DNA from: Levilactobacillus namurensis DSM 19117 | GTDB lineage: Bacteria > Bacillota > Bacilli > Lactobacillales > Lactobacillaceae | Direction: 5' to 3' | NCBI RefSeq assembly: GCF_001434785.1 | Contig: NZ_AZDT01000010.1 | Span: forward strand, 1 to 64,000 | DNA length: 64,000 nt | Shown: one piece after another, positions 29,661 to 39,183 of the stretch | Position numbering within the stretch: the stretch's first letter is position 1 | Layout of the letters: the number at the start of each line of letters is the position of its first letter | The notes under the pieces: generated by a model | What the model saw: only the letters and a program-made list of their open reading frames with translations | What the model was told of the DNA's origin: nothing | Database searches by the model: none | Program-made: the position numbers and the translations under genes

Positions 29661-31655
29661 CTAATGGGTTACTTTTTTCTGTTTCAAACTGTAATCGGGC
29701 TGTTGCCCAATAAATAACGGGACCTTTTCTTCAATCACGTCACTGAATTCCAGACCGTACCACCGGGCAGAAGATAACGTGATCTTCTGCAGGAGTAGCC
29801 GCCCACCGATCAATAAGTGATCCAACCAGGATAGGTCGTGCGCACTTAGGTCCTGGAACTGTTGATTCAAGATGATGAACTTGAAGTTGCCAACGCGGCG
29901 GTGTGGCACACTGGAGTAGTGTGGCGTTTGGGGATCAATCAAGTGGTCGTTCAGAAGTTCGTTCACGATTTGACGCAAGTAGACGTTCAACCGCTGCGGT
30001 TTCTTGAAGCCTAAGTAGAGCTGAACGTCCACCACGTTGCGCGTTCCCAACATGTTGACCGTGTAGTAACAATCATCCGGGTTGTCCGTTTCGTTGACCG
30101 TGATGAACCAATAGACCCGTGCGCGCTTAGGCTGCTGATCTAAGATGGAGTAAATGACCGCACGTTTAATCGCTAAGTTCGAGCGGACCCGGTTAATATA
30201 AACCAGGTTCGTCGCAAACGATGGTACCTCCGCGTCGTGACTTAGCTTCTGTAGTTGCGGGATAAACGCCGATAACGGCACGTACTCCGTTTGTTGAAGG
30301 TTGGCGTCTCGGCGTCGATTTCCCTCGTACCAAAAGACCATAACGACCAAAATCACGAGGGTCAAGAACAGGGTCACGTAACCACCGTGCCAGAACTTCA
30401 CCAGACTGGCCAATAGAAACAGGCTCTCCAACGTCCCAAACCCGACCAGGAAGAACCGGGCGCCCCAAGGATGCTGAGGGCGCAAAAAGGCGTGCAGTAA
30501 GAGGGTCGTCATCAACATGGTCAACGTAATCGCTAAGCCATAGGCGGCTTCCATGTGCGCCGACGTCTGAAAATACCAAACGATGCTCAACGTAATACCG
30601 CATAGTAACCAGTTAACCGTAGCGATATACAGTTGACTGATTTCATTTCCCGGAAACTTAATCCGTAGCTTCGGCAGGAGCTTGAGTCCAATGGCTTCGT
30701 GCACCAGGGTATAGGATCCGGTAATCAACGCCTGTGAGGCAATAATGGCAGCTAACGTCGCTAAAATAATTGCCAAGACTAATAGATGACCAGGCACCAT
30801 ACTATAGAATGGATTCAAGTGATGCAGTTGAACTGTAGTCAATGTGGGATGGCGCAGTAGCCAAGCCCCCTGACCCAGATAACTGAGCATTAACATCGTA
30901 TAAACGAAGGGCCACGTTGCGTAAATGTTGCGACGACCGACCTGTCCCATATCGGAATACAAGGCCTCGGCACCGGTGGTCGCTAAGAAGATGCTCCCCA
31001 AGATAAAGAGGCCTTGCCGGTTGGCTGGACTAACTAAAAACTGCAAGGCATACACGGGCGAGAGGGCCCGCAAGATACCGGGAGCCGCTAATAAATTGTA
31101 GCCACCAACGCCCCCAATAAAGCTGAACCATACCAGCATAATAGGGCCGAATGACCGACCAATCCGCGCGGTCCCAAACCGTTGGATCATAAACAATCCC
31201 AGTAGAATTCCCGTTACGATACCTAAGACAACACCTTGGTTTTCACCAATACTTAAAAAGCCTAGATTCTGCCCCTTGAGTCCTTCAATGGCGGACGTTA
31301 CGGTTACCGCCGGCGTCAGTGTCCCATCCGCTAACAAAGCGGCACCCCCCACTAGCGCGGGACCAATCAGCCAAGCCGCTTGTTCACGTACCAACGCGTA
31401 TAAGGCAAAAATACCACCCTCATTACGGTTATCTGCGTGCATCGCCAAGATCACGTATTTAATAGTTGTGATCAACATTAATGTCCAAAAGATTAACGAA
31501 AGACTACCCAACAGGGCACTGGAACTAGTTCCAGTGGGTTGCCGGCTCTGCCCCAAAATCGCATTCATTACGTACAAGGGCGATGTTCCAATATCACCAT
31601 AAACGATGCCTAAGGTAATCAGCATCCCCGTCCCTGAAAGGGCCTGCGTCGTCAA
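29661..31655 (-). CDS. kup: KUP-family potassium uptake transporter
   Basis: About 664 aa. The first helix [20 protein letters not shown] is the KUP signature; 12 hydrophobic helices run to about residue 455 and a hydrophilic C-terminal cytoplasmic domain follows. Members move K+ with protons; some bind c-di-AMP. Start choice: TTG at 31655 lies seven bases after GAGGAG, whereas the GTG at 31670 touches its only purine-rich stretch. The five extra residues would not change the protein. Confidence 0.93.
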   Translation of the reverse strand: MTTQALSGTGMLITLGIVYGDIGTSPLYVMNAILGQSRQPTGTSSSALLGSLSLIFWTLMLITTIKYVILAMHADNRNEGGIFALYALVREQAAWLIGPALVGGAALLADGTLTPAVTVTSAIEGLKGQNLGFLSIGENQGVVLGIVTGILLGLFMIQRFGTARIGRSFGPIMLVWFSFIGGVGGYNLLAAPGILRALSPVYALQFLVSPANRQGLFILGSIFLATTGAEALYSDMGQVGRRNIYATWPFVYTMLMLSYLGQGAWLLRHPTLTTVQLHHLNPFYSMVPGHLLVLAIILATLAAIIASQALITGSYTLVHEAIGLKLLPKLRIKFPGNEISQLYIATVNWLLCGITLSIVWYFQTSAHMEAAYGLAITLTMLMTTLLLHAFLRPQHPWGARFFLVGFGTLESLFLLASLVKFWHGGYVTLFLTLVILVVMVFWYEGNRRRDANLQQTEYVPLSAFIPQLQKLSHDAEVPSFATNLVYINRVRSNLAIKRAVIYSILDQQPKRARVYWFITVNETDNPDDCYYTVNMLGTRNVVDVQLYLGFKKPQRLNVYLRQIVNELLNDHLIDPQTPHYSSVPHRRVGNFKFIILNQQFQDLSAHDLSWLDHLLIGGRLLLQKITLSSARWYGLEFSDVIEEKVPLFIGQQPDYSLKQKKVTH

Positions 31656-31744
31656 CTTCAATCTCCTCACCCTCTTCGTGGCCTATCATAAGTCACGAAA
31701 AGGTTCAGACCTACCGGATAATGTGAGTTCGGCTAGTGACTGAA

Positions 31745-31783
31745 CGAAAAACGTGACGCTGGCCAATTCGCCATTGTCACGTT
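31745..31783 (-). terminator. Terminator at the end of the pdu operon tail
   Basis: Minus strand: AACGTGAC (31783-31776) and GTCACGTT (31757-31750) pair, then TTTCG. It is the first good hairpin found downstream of pduA, consistent with one transcript of about 16.6 kb. Confidence 0.7.
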
Positions 31784-31803
31784 AGAGTGCATGCAACTAA
31801 TAT

Positions 31804-32628
31804 TTAATCATTCTGTGCTAGCAATCGCTGGGCTGCAACGTGGTGGTCAAAGAACCACTGAGCGTATGTGCATTCTGGAATGATAGCCCAACTAAACAAC
31901 TGCGCAATAACCAACAATCGGACCATTGCCTGGGCCGCAATTCCTTGACCACGGCTCGTCTCAGGAATTAAGATTTTTTTAATCGTCAATAGGTTCCCCT
32001 TAATTGTCAAATCAGCAGTTCCAACCTCTTTTTCCCCTCGAACCAATGTCAATTGCTGGTCAGTAAGATGAAAGTTCAACGGGTGTTGGACCCCCACGGC
32101 CGTCGCTAAATGCGTCACTGCCAATTCAAGTAAACTCAGAGTTTCTTGATCAGCTTGCAGCAGCCCTGACGGTGCTAACAAATTGGGAAGATCCCCAAAA
32201 TAAAGTTCACTGGGCTGAATCACCCGAAGACCTACCGTTAACGCTACCTGCTTAACAGATGCACTCGCACTAATACCACCCATGAGTCCCGTTGAAACAC
32301 TAGCAATAATGGTCGGCTTTCCCAACCATAGATTTCCTTGTTTTGTCGCCGAAGCAATGTCCAAAGCATTTTTGAGACAGCCGGGCATTTCATGATTGAT
32401 TTCGGGGGTGACCAAACAAAACCCATCTAAGCCAGCGATTTGAGTCAAAAAATCTTCGCACGCTCGTTGTGCCTGGTCAGTTAAGTGATCCGAATAAAGG
32501 GACAGGTCATCGATTGAAACCCATACTGGTAATAATTCACTGGGCAACAAACTCCCGAGATTTCTTGCTAATTGTCGTGCTAACGATTTCTGCCGTAAGC
32601 TCCCCGCAATCAAACCAATTTTTTTCAT
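31804..32628 (-). CDS. NAD(P)H-dependent FMN reductase fused to a GNAT-like domain
   Basis: 274 aa. Residues 1-175 are a flavodoxin-like FMN reductase: IGLIAGSLRQKSLARQLA binds the FMN phosphate and TPEINHEMPGCLKNALD is the family motif (PEYN...LKNALD). Residues about 195-274 match the small YidJ/YjdJ-type GNAT domain: PETSRGQGIAAQAMV is the acetyl-CoA loop and IIPECTYAQWFFDHH the closing motif. The fusion is unusual. AAAGGAG lies upstream of the ATG, 32 bp after the phosphatase stop, so it is the last gene of the pdu transcript. It could supply reduced flavin, for example for cob(II)alamin reduction, but that is inference. Confidence 0.82.
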   Translation of the reverse strand: MKKIGLIAGSLRQKSLARQLARNLGSLLPSELLPVWVSIDDLSLYSDHLTDQAQRACEDFLTQIAGLDGFCLVTPEINHEMPGCLKNALDIASATKQGNLWLGKPTIIASVSTGLMGGISASASVKQVALTVGLRVIQPSELYFGDLPNLLAPSGLLQADQETLSLLELAVTHLATAVGVQHPLNFHLTDQQLTLVRGEKEVGTADLTIKGNLLTIKKILIPETSRGQGIAAQAMVRLLVIAQLFSWAIIPECTYAQWFFDHHVAAQRLLAQND

Positions 32629-32660
32629 CTCAACATCTCCTTTTCACGTGCGAATCCCCG

Positions 32661-33467
32661 TCAGTCGCATCTCCGCGTCAGATATAATTGACGGAGGGTT
32701 TGTTGCCGTTGCGGAGTCATTCCAAGGACCTCCTGCAAATACGCTTGCATCCCGCCATACTGGTAATCCACAAGCATTAGAGCCTGCTGCAGATAATCTA
32801 TGTTCACGGAGGCGAGATCCCGAATCGATTGCTGAAAGGCCACTGTTCGGTATTGATTTTTCGCATCCTTTACCCGCGCCTCAATGTGTTGTGTCGAGGC
32901 TGAATTCGTTAGAAGATAATCGGCAAAAATTTGCTTACGGGGCACTCCCAAGGCACTGAGAATAAATACGGCTCCAATTCCCGTTCGATCCTTTCCTGCG
33001 GAGCAGTGAAAAATCGTTGCCACATTCTTCGGTGTCGTCAGCAGTGTTTCAAATACCTGGCGATAAGCACGTTGTGCGCCTGGGTTAATAATTAACCGGC
33101 GATAAACGTACAGCATATGCCGGTATCCCCCATTTGGATTCACCGAAAACTCACGGTGCGTCTGCGCGGCGGCTGTCGAACTTTCCGTCTCATCATTGTC
33201 AAAAACCGGAATAACATGTATCGTAACTCCGGGTTGCGGCATATCTGGGAACTGACGCCTCTCAACCCTAGAACGTAAGTCGATAATCTGTCCCACGCCA
33301 TACGCCTGAAGGCCTCGCCAATCATTGGCCGTCAAATCACTTAAATGGGCGGTTCGTAAGAGTCGGTGCCACGCAACCGCTGCACCATTCACCGTAGGAT
33401 AACCACCTAGCTCACGAAAATTAAACCCTCCCGTGATATCCAATACGCGTGCCGGTTTAATGGTCAT
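32661..33467 (-). CDS. Tyrosine-protein phosphatase, Y_phosphatase3 family
   Basis: 268 aa. The catalytic P-loop FHCSAGKDRTGIGA (Cx5R with the KDR triad of this family) lies near residue 160. The N-terminus GGFNFRELGGYPT and LRTAHLSDLT match the LipA/Mptpb-like phosphatases common in lactobacilli, which can act on phosphotyrosine, phosphoserine and phosphoinositides. It overlaps the oxidoreductase stop by 4 bp (ATGA). Why a phosphatase sits in the tail of the pdu operon is not known. Confidence 0.88.
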   Translation of the reverse strand: MTIKPARVLDITGGFNFRELGGYPTVNGAAVAWHRLLRTAHLSDLTANDWRGLQAYGVGQIIDLRSRVERRQFPDMPQPGVTIHVIPVFDNDETESSTAAAQTHREFSVNPNGGYRHMLYVYRRLIINPGAQRAYRQVFETLLTTPKNVATIFHCSAGKDRTGIGAVFILSALGVPRKQIFADYLLTNSASTQHIEARVKDAKNQYRTVAFQQSIRDLASVNIDYLQQALMLVDYQYGGMQAYLQEVLGMTPQRQQTLRQLYLTRRCD

Positions 33468-34537
33468 TTTACGACGCCTCCCTTATGTAATAATTGCCGG
33501 ACGTAGGTAGGACTGATACCTAGGTCTTCTGGTGAAGTCATCAATTGCATCTGCTCAATATCGCAACGTCGGTCTTTCGGCCAATCCGGATTAAAAATCA
33601 TCGGTTTGCCCAAAGCTACCCACTCACTCTCTTCTGCCAGTGTTAGTAAATCACGTTGATTTCGAATCCCACCCGCAACCATTAAGGGTAATGTCTTAAG
33701 TTGGTCGTGGAAAATCTGAATCACCGGTGAAACAGTATACCCCGTCACAGCCGGTTGGTGGTATTGATGCAATGACAAACTTAAGTAGTCAATCTGCAAA
33801 GCTTCTAGCAGGTGTGCTAAGACTAAGGTATCAATGAGCCGAAGCCCACCTGGTTGGCGCTCTTCAGGGGACAGCCGATAACCGACCGCAAAGGGACGCT
33901 GTGCAGTATGTGCGACCACCTGTTGCACACGCTGTACAATTTGAATTGGAACCCGAACCCGGTGGACCAGTGATCCACCAAACTCATCTTGGCGGTGATT
34001 CGTGTAGGGGGACATAAATTGCTGGAGCAAAAACCGGTTGGCGCCTTGAAGCTCAACGCCGTCAAAGCCCGCTTGAATCGCCCGTTTCGTTGCACGACCA
34101 AAATCATTGATGACTTGTTGAATCTCAAAGCGATTCATTGCCACAGACGTTGCCGTAGGACTCGGCCCCATCGCCGTCCTATATCGATAATCCACATATG
34201 CTCGTTGACCCGCATGGGAAAGTTGTAGAATTGCACGGGCCCCCTGCTGATGAATCCGTTGTGCCAACTGATGTAGGCCCGCAATAGTGTCGTCATTCGC
34301 CACGCTAATTGATCCACTTGCCGTACTGGCACACACATTTACGTAGGCCGACCCCACAATATCCAGACCAACCGTCTGGCTATGCTGCTGGTGAAACCAG
34401 AGGTCATTACGACTAACGGTCCCGTCAAACAACGATAACTGCAAATCTAATGGTGCTAGAACGAAAGCGTTCCGGACCTGAAGTCCGCAACGCATCGTTT
34501 GTTGCTTATCAAACTTAAACTGACTTGTATTAACCAT
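33464..34537 (-). CDS. Old-yellow-enzyme family NADH:flavin oxidoreductase
   Basis: 357 aa FMN-dependent TIM barrel of the NemA/YqjM/BaiC group. Visible: FVLAPLDLQLSLFDGTV near residue 22 (substrate side), QLSHAGQRAYVDY near 105, the His-rich region before GFDGVELQGANRFLLQQFMSPYTNHR near 160, and the phosphate-binding VAGGIRNQRD near 300. These enzymes reduce activated alkenes. ATG at 34537 follows TTGAGGTG by seven bases and lies 11 bp after pduU, so it is read as part of the pdu operon. A role in removing toxic enals such as acrolein from glycerol dehydration would fit, but is inference. Confidence 0.85.
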   Translation of the reverse strand: MVNTSQFKFDKQQTMRCGLQVRNAFVLAPLDLQLSLFDGTVSRNDLWFHQQHSQTVGLDIVGSAYVNVCASTASGSISVANDDTIAGLHQLAQRIHQQGARAILQLSHAGQRAYVDYRYRTAMGPSPTATSVAMNRFEIQQVINDFGRATKRAIQAGFDGVELQGANRFLLQQFMSPYTNHRQDEFGGSLVHRVRVPIQIVQRVQQVVAHTAQRPFAVGYRLSPEERQPGGLRLIDTLVLAHLLEALQIDYLSLSLHQYHQPAVTGYTVSPVIQIFHDQLKTLPLMVAGGIRNQRDLLTLAEESEWVALGKPMIFNPDWPKDRRCDIEQMQLMTSPEDLGISPTYVRQLLHKGGVVK

Positions 34538-34548
34538 CGCTGAACACC

Positions 34549-34893
34549 TCAAGTACGCGTAATCGTTGGAATATCGAAGTCTAGAAGGTCATGAAGCGTT
34601 TCAATTACTTGGTGTAACGCCGAATCAACCTCTGAAACTTCGCCAACAATCACTACGGAGCCACTGAACCGATCAATAAAGCCTAGTGAAACGTTGCTAG
34701 CCTTAGTCGCAACGTCTCCAGCAATAATCGACGCCTCAGCTGGTGTAATTGTGAGAATTCCCAACGCATTTTTCGGTGATTGTATCCCGAGTTTATCATA
34801 GATATCCTGAGTGGGATTAGCGACGATGTGGGCCAAGGTAACCTGTTTGCCCGGAACATATTCTTGAATCGTCCGATCAATATTTCTGGTCAT
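34549..34893 (-). CDS. pduU: PduU, circularly permuted microcompartment shell protein
   Basis: 114 aa. The N-terminus [21 protein letters not shown] is the beta-barrel-forming segment of PduU/EutS proteins, followed by a circularly permuted BMC domain ([23 protein letters not shown] and [16 protein letters not shown]). Forms trimmed hexamers in the shell facets. It is followed by the oxidoreductase after 11 bp, with no terminator. In Limosilactobacillus reuteri pduU also follows pduW. Confidence 0.95.
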   Translation of the reverse strand: MTRNIDRTIQEYVPGKQVTLAHIVANPTQDIYDKLGIQSPKNALGILTITPAEASIIAGDVATKASNVSLGFIDRFSGSVVIVGEVSEVDSALHQVIETLHDLLDFDIPTITRT

Positions 34894-34922
34894 CTTTGCC
34901 GCCTCCTTCTCCTAATAACACG

Positions 34923-36110
34923 TTATTTGATGCCTAAAACTTGCTTAATATCTCGTGCAATGATAGCTTCCTCATCGGTTGGAATCACCGCCACTTTAAC
35001 CCGACTATTCGGCGCATCAATGCGCAACGCGTCAGCTCGATTCTTCTCATCGTCCAGCTTAACGCCCAAAAACGTTAATTGCGCACAGACCGCTTGCCGA
35101 ATCATGGCGGAATGTTCCCCAACGCCAGCCGTGAAGACTAGCATATCTAGTCCGTTCAAGTCAGTTGTGTAGGCGCCAATGTACTGTTGAATCTGATGAA
35201 CGTAAACGTCCAAAGCTAACTGAGCGCGTTGATTACCCGCTTTAGCAGCCTGATTCAAATCACGTACATCATTCGATAATCCTGACAGGCCGAGTAAGCC
35301 CGAATCTTGGTTAAGCATTTTACGAACGTCTTCGGAAGACATGTGGAAGCGTTCCTCAATAAAAGGAATAATCTCTGGGTCGATATCACCCGAACGGGTC
35401 CCCATCAAGAGCCCTGCCAGGGGTGTAAAGCCCATGGAAGAATTCACGGATTTTCCATCGAGGGCGGCACACAGACTCGCGCCATTTCCCAAATGACACG
35501 TAATCATCCGACGCGTCTGTTGCGTTCCAAATAGTTCCCGGGCCTTCAAGACAATGTATTCATGTGATGGACCATGAAAGCCATAGCGCCGGATATCGTG
35601 ATCTTTAAAGTAATTGTACGGTAGACCATACATGTAAGCCTTAGGAGGAATCGTGTAATGAAAAGACGTGTCAAAGGTAGCGACCTCCGCTGCCTCTGGT
35701 AAGATTTTCTCAAATGCCTCGATTCCAGCAAGATTCACAGGATTATGAAGAGGCGATAATACAGAGAGTTCCTTGATCTTAGCCTTCACTGCAGCATCAA
35801 CCTTAACCGGATGCGTGTAGAAACGCCCACCATGTGAGATTCGATGGCCCACCGCTATGATTTCTGATTTGTGTTCAATCACATGACTGGTCAAAAGACC
35901 GTTCACCACGGCTTGAATCGCGGCAAGGTGGTCGTCCATCTTCTCCGCTTGAATAGTTTTTTGCCCGTGAATCTCAAATGTAAACGTACTATTCCGTTGG
36001 CCAATACGATCAACGTGACCACTGGCCAAAACCGTTTGTTCCGATAATTCATAAAGCTTGAATTTCAGGGATGAACTACCTGAATTAATGGCTAAAATCT
36101 TCTGTGACAT
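34923..36110 (-). CDS. pduW: Acetate/propionate kinase (PduW)
   Basis: 395 aa ASKHA kinase. AINSGSSSLKFKLYEL at the N-terminus, FDTSFHYTIPPKAYMYGLP near residue 148, RRYGFHGPSHEY near 175 and TCHLGNGASLCAALDGKS near 205 are acetokinase signatures. By position it converts propionyl-phosphate (or 3-hydroxypropionyl-phosphate when glycerol is used) to the acid with ATP gain. It is the cytosolic end of the pathway. A separate ackA for acetate probably exists elsewhere. Confidence 0.93.
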   Translation of the reverse strand: MSQKILAINSGSSSLKFKLYELSEQTVLASGHVDRIGQRNSTFTFEIHGQKTIQAEKMDDHLAAIQAVVNGLLTSHVIEHKSEIIAVGHRISHGGRFYTHPVKVDAAVKAKIKELSVLSPLHNPVNLAGIEAFEKILPEAAEVATFDTSFHYTIPPKAYMYGLPYNYFKDHDIRRYGFHGPSHEYIVLKARELFGTQQTRRMITCHLGNGASLCAALDGKSVNSSMGFTPLAGLLMGTRSGDIDPEIIPFIEERFHMSSEDVRKMLNQDSGLLGLSGLSNDVRDLNQAAKAGNQRAQLALDVYVHQIQQYIGAYTTDLNGLDMLVFTAGVGEHSAMIRQAVCAQLTFLGVKLDDEKNRADALRIDAPNSRVKVAVIPTDEEAIIARDIKQVLGIK

Positions 36111-36142
36111 AGTGTGATTCCCTCTTTGTATAACGTCATCCG

Positions 36143-37264
36143 TTATTTAATAATTTGGTGATAAACTGCAGCTAAATCTTCGTCACTTGGAACTACGGGA
36201 TTTCCTGGAAAAGTTGCGTCTAACTTAGCATTGGCCACAATCGTATCCGTTGCGGCTAATGCGTCCTTAGTATCAATGCCAAAGCTCTGTAAGGTGGCTG
36301 GACAATCCATCTGACGCATCATCAACCGAATTTGATTAATCAACCGCCGAACGGCAACCCGATCCGCCATACCTTGCGGAGCTAAACCAGCCTTCTTCGC
36401 CGCAATCGCATACTTGTGCATCGCTACTTCGTCGTGTTCCGCATTGTAGCTGACTACATAAGGTAACAACATTGCGTTAGCCAAACCGTGAGGTACGTGG
36501 AAGTTGGCCCCTAGTTGGTGGGCTAGCGCGTGGCAGAACCCTAAACCAGCATTATTGAATGCAATACCAGCACCGCAGGAAGCTTCATGCACGACCTTAC
36601 GGGCAACGGTATTGTCCCCATGTTTGTAGCAGGTGACCAAATGATGGGTTATCACGTCCACACCCTTTTCAGCCAAGGCATCCGTCAGGGTATTAGCTCC
36701 CTTAGCAACTAACGATTCTAAGGAATGGGTCAAGACGTCCAACCCAGAGTATGCCGTGACACTCTTGGGTGCCGTCATGACCAATTGTGGATCCAATAAC
36801 GCGATATCTGGCGTCAAATAGTCCTCCATGATGGGGAATTTTCGCTGGTTCTCAGTATCGGAAATTACACTGGTATTAGTGACTTCGGAACCAGTTCCAC
36901 TAGTCGTTGGAATGGCAATAAAGCAATTCAGACAAGTGTTCGTAATCTTTTCACCAAAGAAGCGAATGGCCTTCCCGGTATCAATGGCGGAACCGCCTCC
37001 AATACCTAACATGACGTTGGGTTTAAGGGTCGTAAACTGTTCAACCCCCTTCATAATATTCTTCAACGGTGGATCGGGCTTCACATCGGAAAAAATTTCA
37101 ATCTGATTACTGCTATCGAGTTCACCACAAATTGTTTTCAGTGTTGGCGTATTCGGTAAGAAGGCGTCGCAGACCATCAAAATAGTCTTACCGTGTAAGT
37201 CCTGTAGCCGGTCTAAACTATCTGTTCCCGAATAAATTTTGGTTGGAATTTGAATTTCTTCCAT
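36143..37264 (-). CDS. pduQ: PduQ, iron-dependent 1-propanol dehydrogenase
   Basis: 373 aa type III alcohol dehydrogenase. NAD-binding GIGGGSAIDTGKAIRFF near residue 92, PTTSGTGSEVTNTSVI near 133, and iron ligands in GLGFCHALAHQLGANFHVPHG near 255-278 (conserved His residues). Reduces propionaldehyde (or 3-hydroxypropionaldehyde) and regenerates NAD+ inside the microcompartment. GGGAGG just before the ATG, only 3 bp after pduP, so the two redox partners are coupled. Confidence 0.94.
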   Translation of the reverse strand: MEEIQIPTKIYSGTDSLDRLQDLHGKTILMVCDAFLPNTPTLKTICGELDSSNQIEIFSDVKPDPPLKNIMKGVEQFTTLKPNVMLGIGGGSAIDTGKAIRFFGEKITNTCLNCFIAIPTTSGTGSEVTNTSVISDTENQRKFPIMEDYLTPDIALLDPQLVMTAPKSVTAYSGLDVLTHSLESLVAKGANTLTDALAEKGVDVITHHLVTCYKHGDNTVARKVVHEASCGAGIAFNNAGLGFCHALAHQLGANFHVPHGLANAMLLPYVVSYNAEHDEVAMHKYAIAAKKAGLAPQGMADRVAVRRLINQIRLMMRQMDCPATLQSFGIDTKDALAATDTIVANAKLDATFPGNPVVPSDEDLAAVYHQIIK

Positions 37265-37267
37265 GGC

Positions 37268-38695
37268 TTACGCCTCCCAAGTCCGCAATGAAAAGCCTTC
37301 TGGTGAATTCAACCGGCGACGACGCGTATAGGTTTTCGCCGTTGCAGTCCCCTCACCAGTTGGCGTAGCAATCGTCAGAGCTGAGGCCCCAGCATGGGCA
37401 CCGGCTGCACCGACACCCGTTCCGGTATAGGTTGGACCGTTGACCACGAAAATCGACGTGTTCATCCGGTGAGCTGCTTTATTGATGTGAGGTAAGTTTT
37501 CGGAATGAATCGAAGCCGTATGGTGCAAGCCTTGTTCAACTTCAACCGCGGTAGCTAAGACGTGGTCAAAGTCAGGGCAGCTGACAACTGGTAAAATTGG
37601 CATCAACATTTCGGTCGTGACAAGGCGGTGATCCTTTTCGGTTTCCATAATAATCAGTTTTGGATTACCCGTATAATGAATTCCTGCTTGATCCAAAATG
37701 TAGGTGGCAGCTTTCCCAACAAACTTCCGGTCAGGGGCTCCCTTAGGACCGATGGTCATGTCCGCCAACTTGTTAACGTCGTTCATGTTGGTAACTAGGA
37801 AGGCCCCTTCTTCTTGCATCTTCGTAATCAAATCATCCTTAACACTGGCTTCCACGATAACTTCCTTTTCTGCGGTACACAGAATATTGTTATCAAAAGC
37901 AGCAGAATCAACGATGTTGTGCGCAGCTTTCGCAATGTTCGCCGTTGCATCAACCATGGCAGGTGGGTTACCAGCACCGGCACCCACCGCCTTCTTGCCA
38001 CTGATTAGAGCTTGGTGAACCACGGAAGGTCCCCCCGTGATAGAGAGCATTGCAATGTCGGGATGCTTCATCATGGCCTGAACGGATTCAATGGAAGGTT
38101 CTTCAATAGACACCACCAGGTTATGTAATCCTGTAGCTTTAGCAACCAATTCGTTTAACTTTTCAATTGTCCAACGTGTGATGTCCTTGGCACCTGGGTG
38201 GGCACCAAAGTAAACCGTATTTCCACCGGCTAGCATCATGATAGCGTTAGCAATCACAGTTTCGGAAGGATTAGTGCTAGGACCGACCGCTCCAATGACA
38301 CCAAATGGTGCATATTCGTACATGACCAAGCCACCATCGCCAGTTTCGGCTTCTGGTTGTAAAATTTCAGGACCTGGTGTGTTATACAGGGCGTTGTGGA
38401 GCTTAGCAACCTTAGCTTCGACAGTTCCCATGCCGGTTTCCTTGTAGATACGTTCTGCCATACTTTGGATGTAAGGCCGGAAGCCCTCACGAATAGCATC
38501 TAGAACTTTGTTCCGCATGGAAATTGGTTGATCAACATAATCTTCTTGCGCTATTTTCGCTGCAGAAATCGCTTCGTCAACCGTCTTAAAGATTCCGTTA
38601 TGCCCATTGCCAGCAACTGGACCATTGCTGGTCCCAGACTGGTGGAGTTCTTCATTTAAAATTCGTCTGATTTGTGCCTCAATATTTTCTGCCAT
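37268..38695 (-). CDS. pduP: PduP, CoA-acylating propionaldehyde dehydrogenase
   Basis: 475 aa aldehyde dehydrogenase family protein. The catalytic Cys is in AAFDNNILCTAEKEVIV near residue 268; GVIGAVGPSTNPSETVI near 132 binds NAD. Residues 1-18 (MAENIEAQIRRILNEEL) form an amphipathic encapsulation helix separated by a Gly/Asn-rich linker, as shown for Salmonella PduP. Product is propionyl-CoA, passed to PduL. The C-terminus carries a basic RRRRL segment. Confidence 0.95.
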   Translation of the reverse strand: MAENIEAQIRRILNEELHQSGTSNGPVAGNGHNGIFKTVDEAISAAKIAQEDYVDQPISMRNKVLDAIREGFRPYIQSMAERIYKETGMGTVEAKVAKLHNALYNTPGPEILQPEAETGDGGLVMYEYAPFGVIGAVGPSTNPSETVIANAIMMLAGGNTVYFGAHPGAKDITRWTIEKLNELVAKATGLHNLVVSIEEPSIESVQAMMKHPDIAMLSITGGPSVVHQALISGKKAVGAGAGNPPAMVDATANIAKAAHNIVDSAAFDNNILCTAEKEVIVEASVKDDLITKMQEEGAFLVTNMNDVNKLADMTIGPKGAPDRKFVGKAATYILDQAGIHYTGNPKLIIMETEKDHRLVTTEMLMPILPVVSCPDFDHVLATAVEVEQGLHHTASIHSENLPHINKAAHRMNTSIFVVNGPTYTGTGVGAAGAHAGASALTIATPTGEGTATAKTYTRRRRLNSPEGFSLRTWEA

Positions 38696-38697
38696 TC

Positions 38698-39180
38698 CTA
38701 CTTACTCTCCTTCATAAAGGAAGCCACCGCTGCTTCACAGATTGATTGATCCTCTTCAATTAAGCCACCACTGACACCAATCGCGCCAATTGGTGTCCCG
38801 TCCAGAACCAATGGAATACCGCCAGGGAAAGAAACTAATTTACCGTCCAGCATAGTTTCCATCTGATAAAGAGGGGCACCGGGTTGGATATCTTTGCTGA
38901 TGTCCTTCGTTGGTTCTTTCATCGCGATGGCGGACCAAGCCTTTTTAGGAGCCAGCGTTGAACTGACTAGGTTGGCATTCGGCATGTGATAGAACATCTG
39001 AACGTTAGTGGCCTGATCCATCAAGCAGATGGATACCCCAACCTTCAGTTCATCGGCGCGCGCTACGGCCGCGTCAATTACCTTTTCCATTTTATGACGA
39101 TCAAATAAGTTGTTCATCGTTTCTCCTCCTTGTTTAGCAATCACGTCACGAATAATTCGAGTTAACTGTTCTTCATCCAT
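38698..39180 (-). CDS. PduO C-terminal-type (GlcG/HbpS, DUF336) protein with encapsulation helix
   Basis: 160 aa. The body (residues about 25-158) is the GlcG/HbpS haem-binding fold that forms the C-terminal half of Salmonella PduO: FPGGIPLVLDGTPIGAIGVSGG is the signature. Here it is a free-standing gene. Residues 1-17 (MDEEQLTRIIRDVIAKQ) look like a BMC encapsulation helix. A second start, ATG at 39117 (MNNLFDRHKME), follows a near-perfect AAGGAGG at seven bases, while the first ATG has only GGGGCG. Two forms, one with and one without the helix, are therefore likely. Proposed role: haem- or corrinoid-linked redox support for PduO; not proven. Confidence 0.88.
   Translation of the reverse strand: MDEEQLTRIIRDVIAKQGGETMNNLFDRHKMEKVIDAAVARADELKVGVSICLMDQATNVQMFYHMPNANLVSSTLAPKKAWSAIAMKEPTKDISKDIQPGAPLYQMETMLDGKLVSFPGGIPLVLDGTPIGAIGVSGGLIEEDQSICEAAVASFMKESK
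39115..39131 (-). promoter_or_regulatory. Internal ribosome-binding site and start in the PduO C-terminal-type gene
   Basis: Minus strand AAGGAGG, then AGAAACG, then ATG (39117-39115). It codes for Lys-Gln-Gly-Gly-Glu-Thr in the long form. The short form would be 139 aa and lack the encapsulation helix. Confidence 0.6.
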
Positions 39181-39183
39181 TGT

